Source: an uncultured Ectothiorhodospiraceae bacterium (GTDB lineage: Bacteria; Pseudomonadota; Gammaproteobacteria; S012-40). From it: a stretch of 44,258 nucleotides of DNA. The notes below the pieces were generated by a model. The model searched no databases and was not told the DNA's origin. It saw only the letters and a list, made by a program, of their open reading frames with translations. The first letter of the stretch is position 1, and each line of letters starts with the position of its first letter. The DNA lies in assembly GCA_945787125.1 (NCBI GenBank), contig CALZHW010000012.1, positions 1 to 44,258 on the forward strand, read 5' to 3'. The position numbers and the translations under genes were made by a program. Positions 36,472 to 44,258 of this stretch are shown here, one piece after another.

Positions 36472-36937
36472 TATTGTCCTCCAGACAGGTTACTGATCCA
36501 TACTACGTTGAGTAAATCGTTTTATTGCTTTAGGTTTAGCCGTCATGCCGCAATTGTTGTTAATGCAGATCAGCCGTGCTAACCCTGCAATTACTATTAA
36601 TAAATTAATAAGGCAAAACCATGTATGCCTATGCATAGGTTATTCCAGAAATTGATGCCGTCTTGCTTTTTACTCGAGATTATATCTATAAGGCGACAGC
36701 AAATAGACCAAGCAAAACAGGATAAGTTTCAACGTAATAAGGAGTTAGCCGTGAATTATACTTAAGTTTATTAAATATCTCATTCATAAGCGTTAGTTAC
36801 GACTTTATCATTAAATTTACAGACTTAGGAGTCCTGCCTGAGAGCGGGAATCGTTGATAAGCAAAATCATTTAAGCTATTTATTAAACGTCATTTTTTTG
36901 TCACTCACGTCAAGTTAATTCAGATGGCAGTAGCACC
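36472..36937. other. Intergenic region upstream of the Spy-like gene
   Basis: 466 AT-rich nt without a credible gene. It contains a 12-bp perfect palindrome, CCTATGCATAGG, at 36628-36639, about 157 nt upstream of the Spy-like start; this could be an operator. Nothing else was recognised. Confidence 0.4.
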
Positions 36938-37750
36938 TTAAGTCCTAATCGGTAGTATAACTTCTGTTATTAATTGCTCATCAGGGGTATTGGCTGGATC
37001 ATTTAAATAGATTTCTCGCATTGCCGCCCGCGGCTCATAACCGCGCTGCTGTGCCCAAGCGAAAAGAGAATGGTAGGCAATACCTAGCTCCAGGTATGAT
37101 CCATGATGCGTAAGCCATGCTGCAGAGCCACCGTCAATGCTGGTAATGTCCGCAAGATTGAGCTGAGGAAAAGGCTTACTCACCCCGACGCACGCATGCA
37201 TAATAATCTGTCCACTGCTATCCGGGTCTTCATAGATACACATAACAGGGTGTTCATATGTGCGACCCATAGTTTGTAACTCGTCGAACAGCGCATAGAT
37301 TAAATTCGCTGAATCTTCAATCATGCATTCCATCGTAGTTTTACATGACCGTTGGCAGACCGCATAATCCGGTTCATGCCGAATAGCGATATCGTAAGGA
37401 ATCAGCTCTCCCGCTTGGGCGATACGTTTTATTGATTGTAACGCTTGCTGCTGCCGCGCCAATTCAACTTCAATACGTTGTTGCTCACGATTTAGCAAGG
37501 TTTTAAGTTGCACCTTATCGCATTCCAGCATTGTACGAACCTGTGACAAGGAAATGTCCAGTGACCTCAGCATTGCGATCATGATGGCTTTTTGTGCCTG
37601 AGCGTGAGAGTAATAACGATAGCCCGTTTGTTGATCGACGAAGGCGGGATTGAGTAGCCCCTCTTTGTCATAATAACGTAGGGTCTTGATGCTTAAACGG
37701 CAACTCTTGGAGAATCGGCCTATTGGCATTAGATCTTTATTCTCTTTCAT
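36938..37750 (-). CDS. MerR-family regulator with GyrI-like effector domain
   Basis: A 270-residue transcription factor. The N-terminal winged helix has the MerR signature (IGRFSKSCRLSIKTLRYYDKEGLL, ~10-35; TGYRYYSHAQ), followed by a helical linker (~75-125). The C-terminal ~150 residues resemble the GyrI/BmrR small-molecule-binding fold (YDIAIRHEPDYAVCQRS; MCIYEDPDSSGQIIMHACVGV; GSAAWLTHHGSYLELGIAYHSLFAW; EIYLNDPANTPDEQLITEVILPI). Regulators of this type usually respond to hydrophobic drugs and activate efflux genes. No efflux gene adjoins it; the nearest gene downstream on the same strand is the Spy-like gene. Confidence 0.9.
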   Translation of the reverse strand: MKENKDLMPIGRFSKSCRLSIKTLRYYDKEGLLNPAFVDQQTGYRYYSHAQAQKAIMIAMLRSLDISLSQVRTMLECDKVQLKTLLNREQQRIEVELARQQQALQSIKRIAQAGELIPYDIAIRHEPDYAVCQRSCKTTMECMIEDSANLIYALFDELQTMGRTYEHPVMCIYEDPDSSGQIIMHACVGVSKPFPQLNLADITSIDGGSAAWLTHHGSYLELGIAYHSLFAWAQQRGYEPRAAMREIYLNDPANTPDEQLITEVILPIRT

Positions 37751-37817
37751 TCTAGTCTTGCCTGTGAATCGATTAGTTTTTACAAGTAACTATAATTGTA
37801 CCAACTAATATTAAAAC

Positions 37818-38176
37818 CTACATTCGGAGTTCAAAGCTGTAAAAGTACCACCTTCCAGCACCCGTAGCCACCGCAGGATGCGCTTTACGCACCACAAATC
37901 TCCGGATTGTCCAGGAAAATTATTATCTTGCTTGTCTAGCAGTTGGCTCTGATTTTTTGGGGTGTTGCGAGTTTCGCTGGTGCGTAAAACGCACCCTACA
38001 GGCAGGGCTTCAAATTCAGCGCTCGTAGTGGCAAAGGCCTTATTAGAGAGTGTTGGCAGCATGGATGCTGCCGCCAAGTCTACAGGGGCGTATTCACGAC
38101 GTCTCTTGGTAAGGGTCTGCCGCTACGAGTGCTGGAAGGTGCCGCTTTTGCAACGTTGAGCGCTGATTGTGAGTTA
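37818..38176. repeat. Dispersed repeat family 1, copy C with nested family 2 element
   Basis: Begins with the left terminus ACATTCGGAGTTCAAAG and continues to CCAGCACCCGTAGCC, is then interrupted by a family 2 element (37868-37999), and resumes at CAGCGCTCGTAGTGG. It runs through the GGCAGCATGGATGCTGCC core and ends at GATTGTGAGTTA. The repeated CAGC(A/G)C(C/T)CGTAG on both sides of the inserted element resembles a target duplication. It ends 14 nt from the VOC gene stop codon. Confidence 0.8.
37868..37999. repeat. Repeat family 2, second copy
   Basis: Right arm GCTGGTGCGTAAAACGCACC is identical to the copy near lpd, preceded by the same GAGTTTC. The left arm has decayed (GGATGCGCTTTACGCACCAC). 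The spacer is longer and different in sequence. Confidence 0.78.
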
Positions 38177-38189
38177 TAAAATTGTAAAA

Positions 38190-38597
38190 CTACGCTAATC
38201 CATGTTGCTTCAAAAACGCTTGCGATGGTTCAATCATTTGCACCACATCTACCAACAAACCATTTGGGTCCACACTCATAAAATGCCGCTGCCCCCACTC
38301 CTCATCCCTCAAATCGAGCTCAATTGCTAATCCTAAGGATTTTGCTTTATCATATATTGGGTCTACCTGCTCCAACTCGATAGTGACTAAAACACCTTGC
38401 GCTGTTTTTTGATAGTGACAAGGAACACTGGGGTGCTGAGTGTCAACAAAAGCAATTTGTAAATTTTCATCATCCGGTGAGCGAAGTTGAATATACCAAT
38501 CAATTTCGAAAGCTGGCTCAAGTCCGAACAGCGAGACATAGAAGTTTTTTGATGCCTGTAAGGTATCAGAACAGATTACAGGAAATAAACTTTTCAT
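38190..38597 (-). CDS. VOC-superfamily (glyoxalase/bleomycin-resistance-like) protein
   Basis: A 135-residue single-domain protein of the vicinal-oxygen-chelate fold. The beta-alpha-beta pattern is visible as FPVICSDTLQASKNFYVSLFGLEP and later VLVTIELEQVDPIYDKAKSLGL and FMSVDPNGLLVDVVQMIEP, typical of the VOC family in which paired modules shape a metal or ligand site. No specific substrate can be given. It is flanked by family 1 repeat copies on both sides. The start has an AAAGGAACGTCTT site. Confidence 0.85.
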   Translation of the reverse strand: MKSLFPVICSDTLQASKNFYVSLFGLEPAFEIDWYIQLRSPDDENLQIAFVDTQHPSVPCHYQKTAQGVLVTIELEQVDPIYDKAKSLGLAIELDLRDEEWGQRHFMSVDPNGLLVDVVQMIEPSQAFLKQHGLA

Positions 38598-38754
38598 AAG
38601 ACGTTCCTTTTGATGATCAAAGCCTTATTTTGTTATCTCCTGTAAGGGGAGAGTCAAGATTGGAAAGAATATTTCTCAGCAGACCGTGCAACAGGTATCC
38701 GCTAATGCCGGTGAAGAGAGTTGCTGATTAAGCGCGTAAAAATTTTCCCCATAA

Positions 38755-38913
38755 TCAGCTTCCGTAGTGATAATGCCTTAGCGAGAGTGTTGGCAGCATG
38801 GATGCTACCGCCAAGTCTGCATGGACGTATTCACCACATTTCTCGGTAAGGTTTTGCCACTACGGGTGCAGGAAGGTGGCATTTTTGCCGCTGTTGAACT
38901 TCGATTATGAGTA
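38755..38913. repeat. Dispersed repeat family 1, copy D (diverged)
   Basis: Has the core GGCAGCATGGATGCTACC with one change, CCGTAGTGATAATGCCTTAGCG on the left, and the end CTTCGATTATGAGTA. The outer left terminus is lost. It ends 5 nt from the stop codon of the beta-propeller lipoprotein gene. Confidence 0.75.
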
Positions 38914-38917
38914 TTAA

Positions 38918-40420
38918 TTATTGAGGAACTTTAAAACTCTCCACTTTACCATCGGCATCCAATACAGCATTCAAACGCGTCGATACTTGCGGTACTGCAA
39001 CATCAACATGGAACAGTTCAGTTTTGCCCGCTACACTCTCATCAGCAATATAGAATATGCGCGTACCATCAGCATTGTATGCGAATGGGTCGTGGTCATT
39101 GTCAAGCGGTGACGGGTTTAATCTTTGCGAGGTTCCTGGGCTCGCAATATCGACTTGGTATAAATGAGATACGTCATCTACATGTTGGTCGGCGACGTAA
39201 GCAACTGCAAGATCATCCGCGCGTATTTCGAAACCGGATACATCACCATCTGCCAGAAAATCGGTGCTTAACTTTTCGGTGATACCTGGTGAATTAATAG
39301 ATACCCGGTATAACTCATCTATATTGAAGATGTCTTGATCGGCGATATAAATGATGAAACTTGAGTCTGTACTATAACGAAAATTTGAGCGGACATTCCC
39401 ACCATCAACCAGTGTTGGATTGAGCTTCACTGATACCCCCGGTGATGCGAGCGAGACGGTATAGAGTTCTCTGGTGTTGGTGGTATCCTGAATAGCGCAA
39501 TAAGCGACATTAAGAGAATCGGGACTGAATCTAAAAGTACAGATATCTTGATCATTTGTATATGCAGGATTAAGTTTGCTTGAAACACCCGGATCACTAA
39601 CATTAACCAGATACAGCTCTGCGACTTCATCGTTGTCCTGATCGGCCACATAGCCTATCCAGTTGCCGTCCGGACTAAATTTCGTTCCAGTGCTAAGCGT
39701 AACAAAACTAGCAAATGGTGGGTTCACGGCCGAGGAAATCCCTGGAGCGCTTTTATTAACGAGAAAAAGTTCGAACAGACCGTCTGTGCGTTGATCTGCG
39801 GTATAAAGTATCTTTGTGCCATCCGGGCTGAAACGAAAGTCGTTTGGTGACACTCCTCCATTAGTTACTAGTGGACTGTTAATTTTTGTAACGATGCCAG
39901 GTGCATTAATATCAACGAGATACAACTCATTGACGTTATTTTGATCCTGATCAGCGAGGTACAAAACTTGACTGCCGTCTGGACTAATCGTGAATTGAGT
40001 AACATCTTTATTTTGCGTTAATACAGGGTTTAGTCGTGCAACTTTTCCTGGATTAGCGATGTCTACTGAAAACAGTTCGAATTGGCCATTGAAACGCTCG
40101 TCAGAAATGTAAATTACACAACGATTGTCCGGACTCAATGCATAACTGTTGATAGCCTGCCCAGGAGAGAGTGGCGTGTTTAGCCTGAAACTGCCCGCCG
40201 ATGGGTTATCGGCATCTGTAACAAAAAGGCTTGCTGATTGCACACCATCCATTGTTGCAAAATATACAATAGGGTTTGCTAGTGGCGTCCCGCTGCCGGT
40301 GCAGACCGCTTGTGGATTTTGAGCCTGGGCAGTTGTGACGTTTCCATTTTCATCACCTCCACCACATGCTATCAAACTAAGCACAACACTTGTCACTGCT
40401 GCTAACTTAATCCAGTTCAT
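38918..40420 (-). CDS. TolB-like beta-propeller lipoprotein
   Basis: About 500 residues from the ATG at 40420, chosen because AAGGAGAAGGCGCA precedes it and because it gives a proper lipoprotein signal (VVLSLIAC-GGG); the frame extends 18 codons further up. The mature protein is built of about nine repeats of roughly 46 residues, each with FSPDG..(I/V).Y.ADQ and a following ELYLV(D/N)..(A/S)PG...KLNP segment. These are WD40-like/TolB-type (PD40) blades. The repeats are closely similar, so duplication is fairly recent. No enzymatic residues are evident. It is likely anchored to a membrane and exposed to the periplasm or surface; the function is unknown. Confidence 0.82.
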   Translation of the reverse strand: MNWIKLAAVTSVVLSLIACGGGDENGNVTTAQAQNPQAVCTGSGTPLANPIVYFATMDGVQSASLFVTDADNPSAGSFRLNTPLSPGQAINSYALSPDNRCVIYISDERFNGQFELFSVDIANPGKVARLNPVLTQNKDVTQFTISPDGSQVLYLADQDQNNVNELYLVDINAPGIVTKINSPLVTNGGVSPNDFRFSPDGTKILYTADQRTDGLFELFLVNKSAPGISSAVNPPFASFVTLSTGTKFSPDGNWIGYVADQDNDEVAELYLVNVSDPGVSSKLNPAYTNDQDICTFRFSPDSLNVAYCAIQDTTNTRELYTVSLASPGVSVKLNPTLVDGGNVRSNFRYSTDSSFIIYIADQDIFNIDELYRVSINSPGITEKLSTDFLADGDVSGFEIRADDLAVAYVADQHVDDVSHLYQVDIASPGTSQRLNPSPLDNDHDPFAYNADGTRIFYIADESVAGKTELFHVDVAVPQVSTRLNAVLDADGKVESFKVPQ

Positions 40421-40596
40421 TGCGCCTTCTCCTTGTGCTAATTCGATGACTGCGTTGAAATCCCTTATCCTCATCCATTAGAATAAAATATGAAGCACAC
40501 TGCAACCCTAAATCCTTAATGCCACGGGTATATGGACATATTATTGTAAATATCGTTAATATACAACTTGAATGCTACCATGTACTGTGTTGGGAA

Positions 40597-40606
40597 GGGG
40601 GGGGGG
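40597..40606 (+). repeat. Run of ten G
   Basis: A homopolymer of ten G in the spacer between two minus-strand genes, about 180 nt upstream of the propeller lipoprotein start. Such tracts may vary in length; sequencing error is also possible. Confidence 0.6.
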
Positions 40607-40631
40607 AATCGGAAACAATCAAGCTACTATT

Positions 40632-40673
40632 AAAAAAAGACCTGACAGTCGCTGTTAAAACTATAACTGTCAG
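40632..40673 (-). terminator. Intrinsic terminator of the DUF5666/SD-repeat gene
   Basis: On the minus strand CCTGACAGT pairs with ACTGTCAGG (9-bp stem, 15-nt loop) followed by a run of seven T. It lies about 50 nt after the stop codon. Confidence 0.87.
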
Positions 40674-40723
40674 GCCAAGGGGGTAAAAACTAATACAACT
40701 TGCAACAACTATGTGAATTGAGA

Positions 40724-42613
40724 TCAGTCATCTCTGTCGTTTGAATCGTTTTCGCTATCGTTGCTGGAATCGCGGTCATCATTTCTTGAACTGCTGTTGT
40801 CATTGTCGCTATCGTTGCTCGAGTCGCGGTCATTACTGTTTGAACCGCTATCATCATTGTCGCTGTCGTTGCTCGAGTCACGATCATTACTGTTTGAACT
40901 GCTATCATCATTGTCGCTGTCGTTGCTCGAGTCGCGATCATTACTGCTTGAACCGCTATCATCATTGTCGCTGTCGTTGCTCGAGTCGCGATCATTACTG
41001 CTTGAACCGCTATCATCATTATCGCTGTCATTACTCGAGTCGCGGTCATCATTGCTTGTACCGCTATCATCATTATCGCTGTCGTTGCTCGAGTCGCGGT
41101 CATCATTGCTTGAACTGCTATCATCATTGTCGCTGTCGTTGCTCGAGTCGCGATCATTACTGCTTGAACCGCTATCATCATTATCGCTGTCATTACTCGA
41201 GTCGCGGTCATCATTGCTTGAACTGCTATCGTCATTGTCACTGTCGTTACTCGAGTCACTATCGTCATTGCTTGAACCGCTATCATCATTATCGCTATCG
41301 TTACTCGAGTCGCGGTCATCATTGCTTGAACTGCTGTCGTCATTGTCACTGTCGTTGCTCGAGTCACTATCGTCATTGCTTGAACTGCTGTCGTCATTGT
41401 CACTGTCGTTACTCGAGTCACTATCGTCATTGCTTGAACCGCTATCATCATTATCGCTGTCGTTGCTCGAGTCACTATCGTCATTGCTTGAACCGCTGTC
41501 GTCATTGTCACTGTCGTTACTCGAGTCACGATCATTACTGTTTGAACTACTATCATCATTGTCGCTGTTGTTAGAGTTGTCACCACTTCCAGATTGTGAG
41601 GTATTGTCATGTCGCTTTACTTCTAACTCGGTTGCAACAAACTTCCCGCTACTATCCATATATCCTTCGACTTCGACAATATCATCAACTCGTAGATTAG
41701 CGATGGATAAATTTTGTAAAAGCGATATGTTGTTCGCGAGCAACACAGTTGTACCATTTATTTCAAGTTCATTTTCATTGAGAACTTTGGTAATTAAACC
41801 TTGAATTTCAACACTTTCATCATTGTCGTCATATTTTATTTCCTTTTCACCATCACCTTTCAAATCAATCTCACTAGCTACCAATACGCCATTAATATCC
41901 AGACCCTGATAGCTTTTAACCTCAATATATTGACCATTTTTAATTTCATTCATGAAATCAGAATCAAGCGCTGCATTTTCGAAGTTAACTTGCAGATTAC
42001 CGATATTAAAATGAGTAGCAGTCAAGTTAGAAATATAACCTTTGAGTTCCATTTCTCTACCAGAGTCATATTGTGAATTTTTGACTTCTATCCAGGTCGC
42101 CAAAATATCGCCATCACCTGAAGCATAACCACTGACTTCAACGATATTTCCAATATCAATGTCAGCAATATTTACGTCCGACACATCGTAACTTTCAAGT
42201 CTTGTATTGCTATCAACTCGAACCGTTTGACCCATTACATTCAAAAACCCAGAGCCACTATCGGAGATATTATTTGAATTTACAATACCTTCTACATCAT
42301 CTTCATACTGAACAAGGGTTGCTACACCACTACCATCAGATTTTTCAATACCCGTAACTGAAACGAACATACCCGGTTTTAGTGCAGTAGCATCACTTTG
42401 TAAACCTTCAATAATGACTTCAGCATCATCAATAGTGTAGCGAGTGCCATTTACAACGACACTATCATCAATTTGAGAAATGACTCCTGTCTTGGTTTTG
42501 CTAGTCTCATCCAGCAACGTATCATCAACTTTTACATCAATGTTACACCCACTTAGGCCAAAACTAATAAGTACTGCTATGGCTAATCGTGATTTCCTGG
42601 TATAGATATCCAT
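40724..42613 (-). CDS. DUF5666-repeat lipoprotein with Ser/Asp-rich tandem-repeat tail
   Basis: A 629-residue lipoprotein. The signal has a lipobox (ISFGLSGC-NID). Residues ~40-345 hold about four DUF5666-like beta modules, recognised by repeated GVISQID..., VNGTRYTID, G.FVSVTG and (V)E(V)(S/E)GY...G.(I/V)(A)T.(I/L)EVK. The C-terminal ~280 residues are 15 copies of an 18-residue unit around DSSNDSDNDDSGSSNDD, strongly acidic and similar in character to Ser-Asp repeats of surface adhesins. Calcium binding or a stalk-like role is plausible. The start has AAAGGAGAGCAGTA-ATG. The other long frames through the repeat are shadows caused by the 54-nt unit. Confidence 0.86.
   Translation of the reverse strand: MDIYTRKSRLAIAVLISFGLSGCNIDVKVDDTLLDETSKTKTGVISQIDDSVVVNGTRYTIDDAEVIIEGLQSDATALKPGMFVSVTGIEKSDGSGVATLVQYEDDVEGIVNSNNISDSGSGFLNVMGQTVRVDSNTRLESYDVSDVNIADIDIGNIVEVSGYASGDGDILATWIEVKNSQYDSGREMELKGYISNLTATHFNIGNLQVNFENAALDSDFMNEIKNGQYIEVKSYQGLDINGVLVASEIDLKGDGEKEIKYDDNDESVEIQGLITKVLNENELEINGTTVLLANNISLLQNLSIANLRVDDIVEVEGYMDSSGKFVATELEVKRHDNTSQSGSGDNSNNSDNDDSSSNSNDRDSSNDSDNDDSGSSNDDSDSSNDSDNDDSGSSNDDSDSSNDSDNDDSSSSNDDSDSSNDSDNDDSSSSNDDRDSSNDSDNDDSGSSNDDSDSSNDSDNDDSSSSNDDRDSSNDSDNDDSGSSSNDRDSSNDSDNDDSSSSNDDRDSSNDSDNDDSGTSNDDRDSSNDSDNDDSGSSSNDRDSSNDSDNDDSGSSSNDRDSSNDSDNDDSSSNSNDRDSSNDSDNDDSGSNSNDRDSSNDSDNDNSSSRNDDRDSSNDSENDSNDRDD
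40735..41575. repeat. 54-nt tandem repeat (about 15 copies)
   Basis: A minisatellite inside the lipoprotein gene, seen on the + strand as recurring TCATCATTGTCGCTGTCGTT and CTCGAGTC blocks. The unit is a multiple of three, so copy number can change without frameshift. Confidence 0.9.
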
Positions 42614-42887
42614 TACTGCTCTCCTTTATCGATTGGCGGACTTTAACTTTGTGACATATTTGCTTCTCACAATAATTACCGTACTTGTTTAATCATCAAG
42701 AGAATATTCATCCGAGTATCATTAACTTAATATGATCCCCAAACTCCTTTGGTGATCGAATTTATTGATTATTGCAACTTAATTGAGTTACATGCTGTCA
42801 TTATGGTTAATGATTATTTCACGGGGTTTACTAAATCATTAACATTCTGTAATGTCGAAACAGGTAAATTAAGGTTATAATTAGCAT
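42614..42887. promoter_or_regulatory. Divergent promoter region of SD-repeat gene and response regulator
   Basis: 274 AT-rich nt between divergent starts. TATAAT at 42876-42881 lies only 6 nt before the response-regulator ATG; if used as a -10, the mRNA would be nearly leaderless. The only Shine-Dalgarno-like AAGG is 13 nt from the ATG. No good -35 is seen. Confidence 0.35.
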
Positions 42888-43565
42888 ATGCACATACTCG
42901 TGATTGAAGATGACAAAGACGCGGCCAGCTATATGATCAAGGGTCTCATGGAGAGTGGCCACTTGGTTGTTCATGCAGCAGATGGAAATGAAGGGCTGGG
43001 GCAAGCGCTAACCGGGGATTTTGATGTGATGATAGTCGATCGTATGTTACCTAAGCGTGATGGTCTCTCTATCGTCGCGGCTGTTCGCGCCGCAAAAATT
43101 GCAACACCGGTGCTGTTTCTCAGTGCATTGGCAGAAGTTGACGATCGGGTTGAAGGATTGCGCGCAGGGGGTGATGACTATCTCACCAAGCCTTACGCCT
43201 TCTCAGAATTACTGGCTCGCACAGAAGCTTTGAATCGCCGTCGTCAACCAGAGCAGGCGCAAAACAAATTGACGCTACTCGACTTGGAAATGGATTTATT
43301 GAAACATAAAGTGACGCGAGGTGGCAAAACAATTGCATTGCAACCACGTGAATTTCGTTTGCTGGAATATTTAATGCGACACACCGGTCAAGTTGTTTCC
43401 CGTACCATGTTGCTGGAGCAGGTATGGGAGTATAATTTTGATCCACAAACCAATGTTATCGATGTCCATATTAGCCGCTTACGCAGCAAAATTGACAAAG
43501 ATCAAAGCAAGCTACTGTTACACACCATCCGAGGGGCTGGATATTGCCTTAGAGAAAACGACTAA
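42888..43565 (+). CDS. OmpR/PhoB-family response regulator
   Basis: A 225-residue two-component regulator. The receiver domain has acidic residues E7/D8, the phospho-acceptor D51 (VMIVDRMLP), the switch Ser (LFLSAL) and Lys in DDYLTKPYAF. The C-terminal winged helix (~130-222) is of the OmpR type (LQPREFRLLEYLMRHTGQVVSR; NVIDVHISRLRSKID; IRGAGYCL). The start is fixed by the conserved beta-1 strand. The nearest kinase is encoded on the opposite strand with convergent orientation, so pairing is not proven. It is divergent from the SD-repeat lipoprotein, a possible target. Confidence 0.94.
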   Translation: MHILVIEDDKDAASYMIKGLMESGHLVVHAADGNEGLGQALTGDFDVMIVDRMLPKRDGLSIVAAVRAAKIATPVLFLSALAEVDDRVEGLRAGGDDYLTKPYAFSELLARTEALNRRRQPEQAQNKLTLLDLEMDLLKHKVTRGGKTIALQPREFRLLEYLMRHTGQVVSRTMLLEQVWEYNFDPQTNVIDVHISRLRSKIDKDQSKLLLHTIRGAGYCLREND

Positions 43566-43586
43566 TAATTCAACCGCTAATCAAGT

Positions 43587-44258
43587 CTAATTCTGTGATA
43601 CTCTAGCGTCTACCCAGTCTGCATTGCTTTCAGCCAAGGGTAAATTAAAATAAAATGTTGTCCCTTTATTTTTCACCGAATCAAAGTTAATTGTGCCACC
43701 ATGTTTGGTTATTATCGCTTTAGAAATCGCCAGCCCGAGGCCAGTCCCCCCATTTTTTCTCGATGAAGAAGAGTCGACTTGGGTAAACCGCTCAAATAAA
43801 CGGTCTTTAAACTCCGGTGGAATGCCTTCACCTTGGTCAATAATTGAAACCCGAACTTGCTGCTCACTTGTTTCTAAAACTAATGTAACTTCACTTTCAG
43901 GCGGGGAGAATTTCACTGCGTTTGACATTAAATTGCTAAGTACCTGCATAAGTCGATTAGGGTCTGCATTGACATGTACTTTTGGACTTTGCCGCAGGAC
44001 AAAATGGGAATTATATTCATGGGCGTAAGTACTATTATCTTTAATCGCTGTTTTTAAAAGTTCACTTAACTCGATGATTTGAAAGTCATAATCGAGCTTT
44101 CCAGAATCCATTTTTTGTAAATCGAGAATATCATTGATTAATATCATTAATCGATCAGTATTACGATAAGCAATATTCAAAATATCAATCGCTTTTTCGG
44201 GAATCGCACCCAATGCTTTTCCAATGACCAGTCCTAGCGAGCCACGAATAGATGTCAG
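43587..44258 (-). CDS. Histidine kinase (C-terminal part; continues past the right edge)
   Basis: The frame stays open to the window edge; the visible 223 codons begin with LTSIRGSLGLVIGKALGAIP, the segment right after the phospho-His H-box, so the His itself is just outside. A dimerisation helix follows (RLMILINDILDLQKM). The HATPase domain has the N-box NLMSNAVKFSP, G1 IDQGEGIP, F-box ERFTQVD and G2 GGTGLGLAISK, all intact. It ends TTFYFNLPLAES plus a short tail. The sensor region is not visible. It is convergent to the response regulator, 21 nt apart by their stop codons, and could be its partner. Confidence 0.92.
   Translation of the reverse strand: MTSIRGSLGLVIGKALGAIPEKAIDILNIAYRNTDRLMILINDILDLQKMDSGKLDYDFQIIELSELLKTAIKDNSTYAHEYNSHFVLRQSPKVHVNADPNRLMQVLSNLMSNAVKFSPPESEVTLVLETSEQQVRVSIIDQGEGIPPEFKDRLFERFTQVDSSSSRKNGGTGLGLAISKAIITKHGGTINFDSVKNKGTTFYFNLPLAESNADWVDARVSQN

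Noticed and set aside
40735-41575. CRISPR array
   Set aside because: Units are contiguous with no unique spacers, and the repeat lies inside a coding frame.
40690-41804. Long frames in both strands through the Ser/Asp repeat region
   Set aside because: A 54-nt repeat keeps all frames open; only the minus frame has a lipoprotein signal and DUF5666 modules ahead of it.
1-44258. tRNA, rRNA, integrase or transposase genes
   Set aside because: I found no tRNA-like cloverleaf with a GGTTCGAATCC-type arm outside genes, and no transposase or integrase motif in the translated frames.

Overview
The window looks like a chromosomal segment of a gammaproteobacterium. Evidence: a pyruvate dehydrogenase operon of the homodimeric-E1 type, adjacent pyrC and rnt, GreB, a CpxP/Spy-type periplasmic protein, an MtrA/MtrB-type porin-cytochrome pair, hopanoid-type HpnD and a two-partner secretion system. 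Most of the window is AT-rich. The first ~8.2 kb, and especially the TIR-ATPase gene at the left edge, reads visibly GC-richer, so it may be a separately acquired segment. No species is claimed.

Layout. 1-1551 (-): start of a TIR-STAND ATPase, cut by the window edge, followed by a 166-nt imperfect palindrome. 1781-8178 (-): two-partner secretion operon, transporter TpsB then exoprotein TpsA. 8845-11163 (-): GAF/PAS/GGDEF/EAL cyclic-di-GMP protein. 12078-17818 (-): aceE-aceF-lpd. 18360-20066 (+): pyrC and rnt. 20399-23919 (+): a tight DUF211 / VIT-like / P-type Ca2+-ATPase operon. 24091-26487 (+): secreted protein of unknown function, HpnD and an unknown protein. 26515-34424 (-): six-gene extracellular electron transfer operon. 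34645-35845 (-): Rieske protein, GreB, small membrane protein. 35920-38597 (-): Spy-like protein, MerR/GyrI regulator, VOC protein. 38918-42613 (-): beta-propeller lipoprotein, and a DUF5666 lipoprotein with a 15-copy Ser/Asp repeat. 42888-44258: OmpR-type regulator (+) facing a partial histidine kinase (-).

The most interesting system is the 26.5-34.4 kb operon. In transcription order it encodes a triheme lipoprotein, a NapC/CymA-like tetraheme quinol dehydrogenase, a diheme c4-type cytochrome, a Tat-exported FccB-like flavoprotein, a decaheme MtrA/DmsE-like cytochrome and an MtrB-like porin. This joins a flavocytochrome-c-like pair (FccA/FccB-like) to a trans-outer-membrane conduit. The flavoprotein lacks both cysteines of the catalytic disulfide of flavocytochrome c sulfide dehydrogenase, so its substrate is probably not sulfide by the known mechanism. 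No MtrC/OmcA-like decaheme surface cytochrome is present; the triheme lipoprotein may take that place.

The window also carries several palindromic (MITE/REP-like) repeats: a dispersed family whose copies mostly lie directly after stop codons, a second family built on a GTAGGGTGCG-type inverted repeat (one copy inserted within a copy of the first), a 179-nt element with perfect 25-bp inverted termini inside the electron-transfer operon, and the 166-nt palindrome near the left edge.
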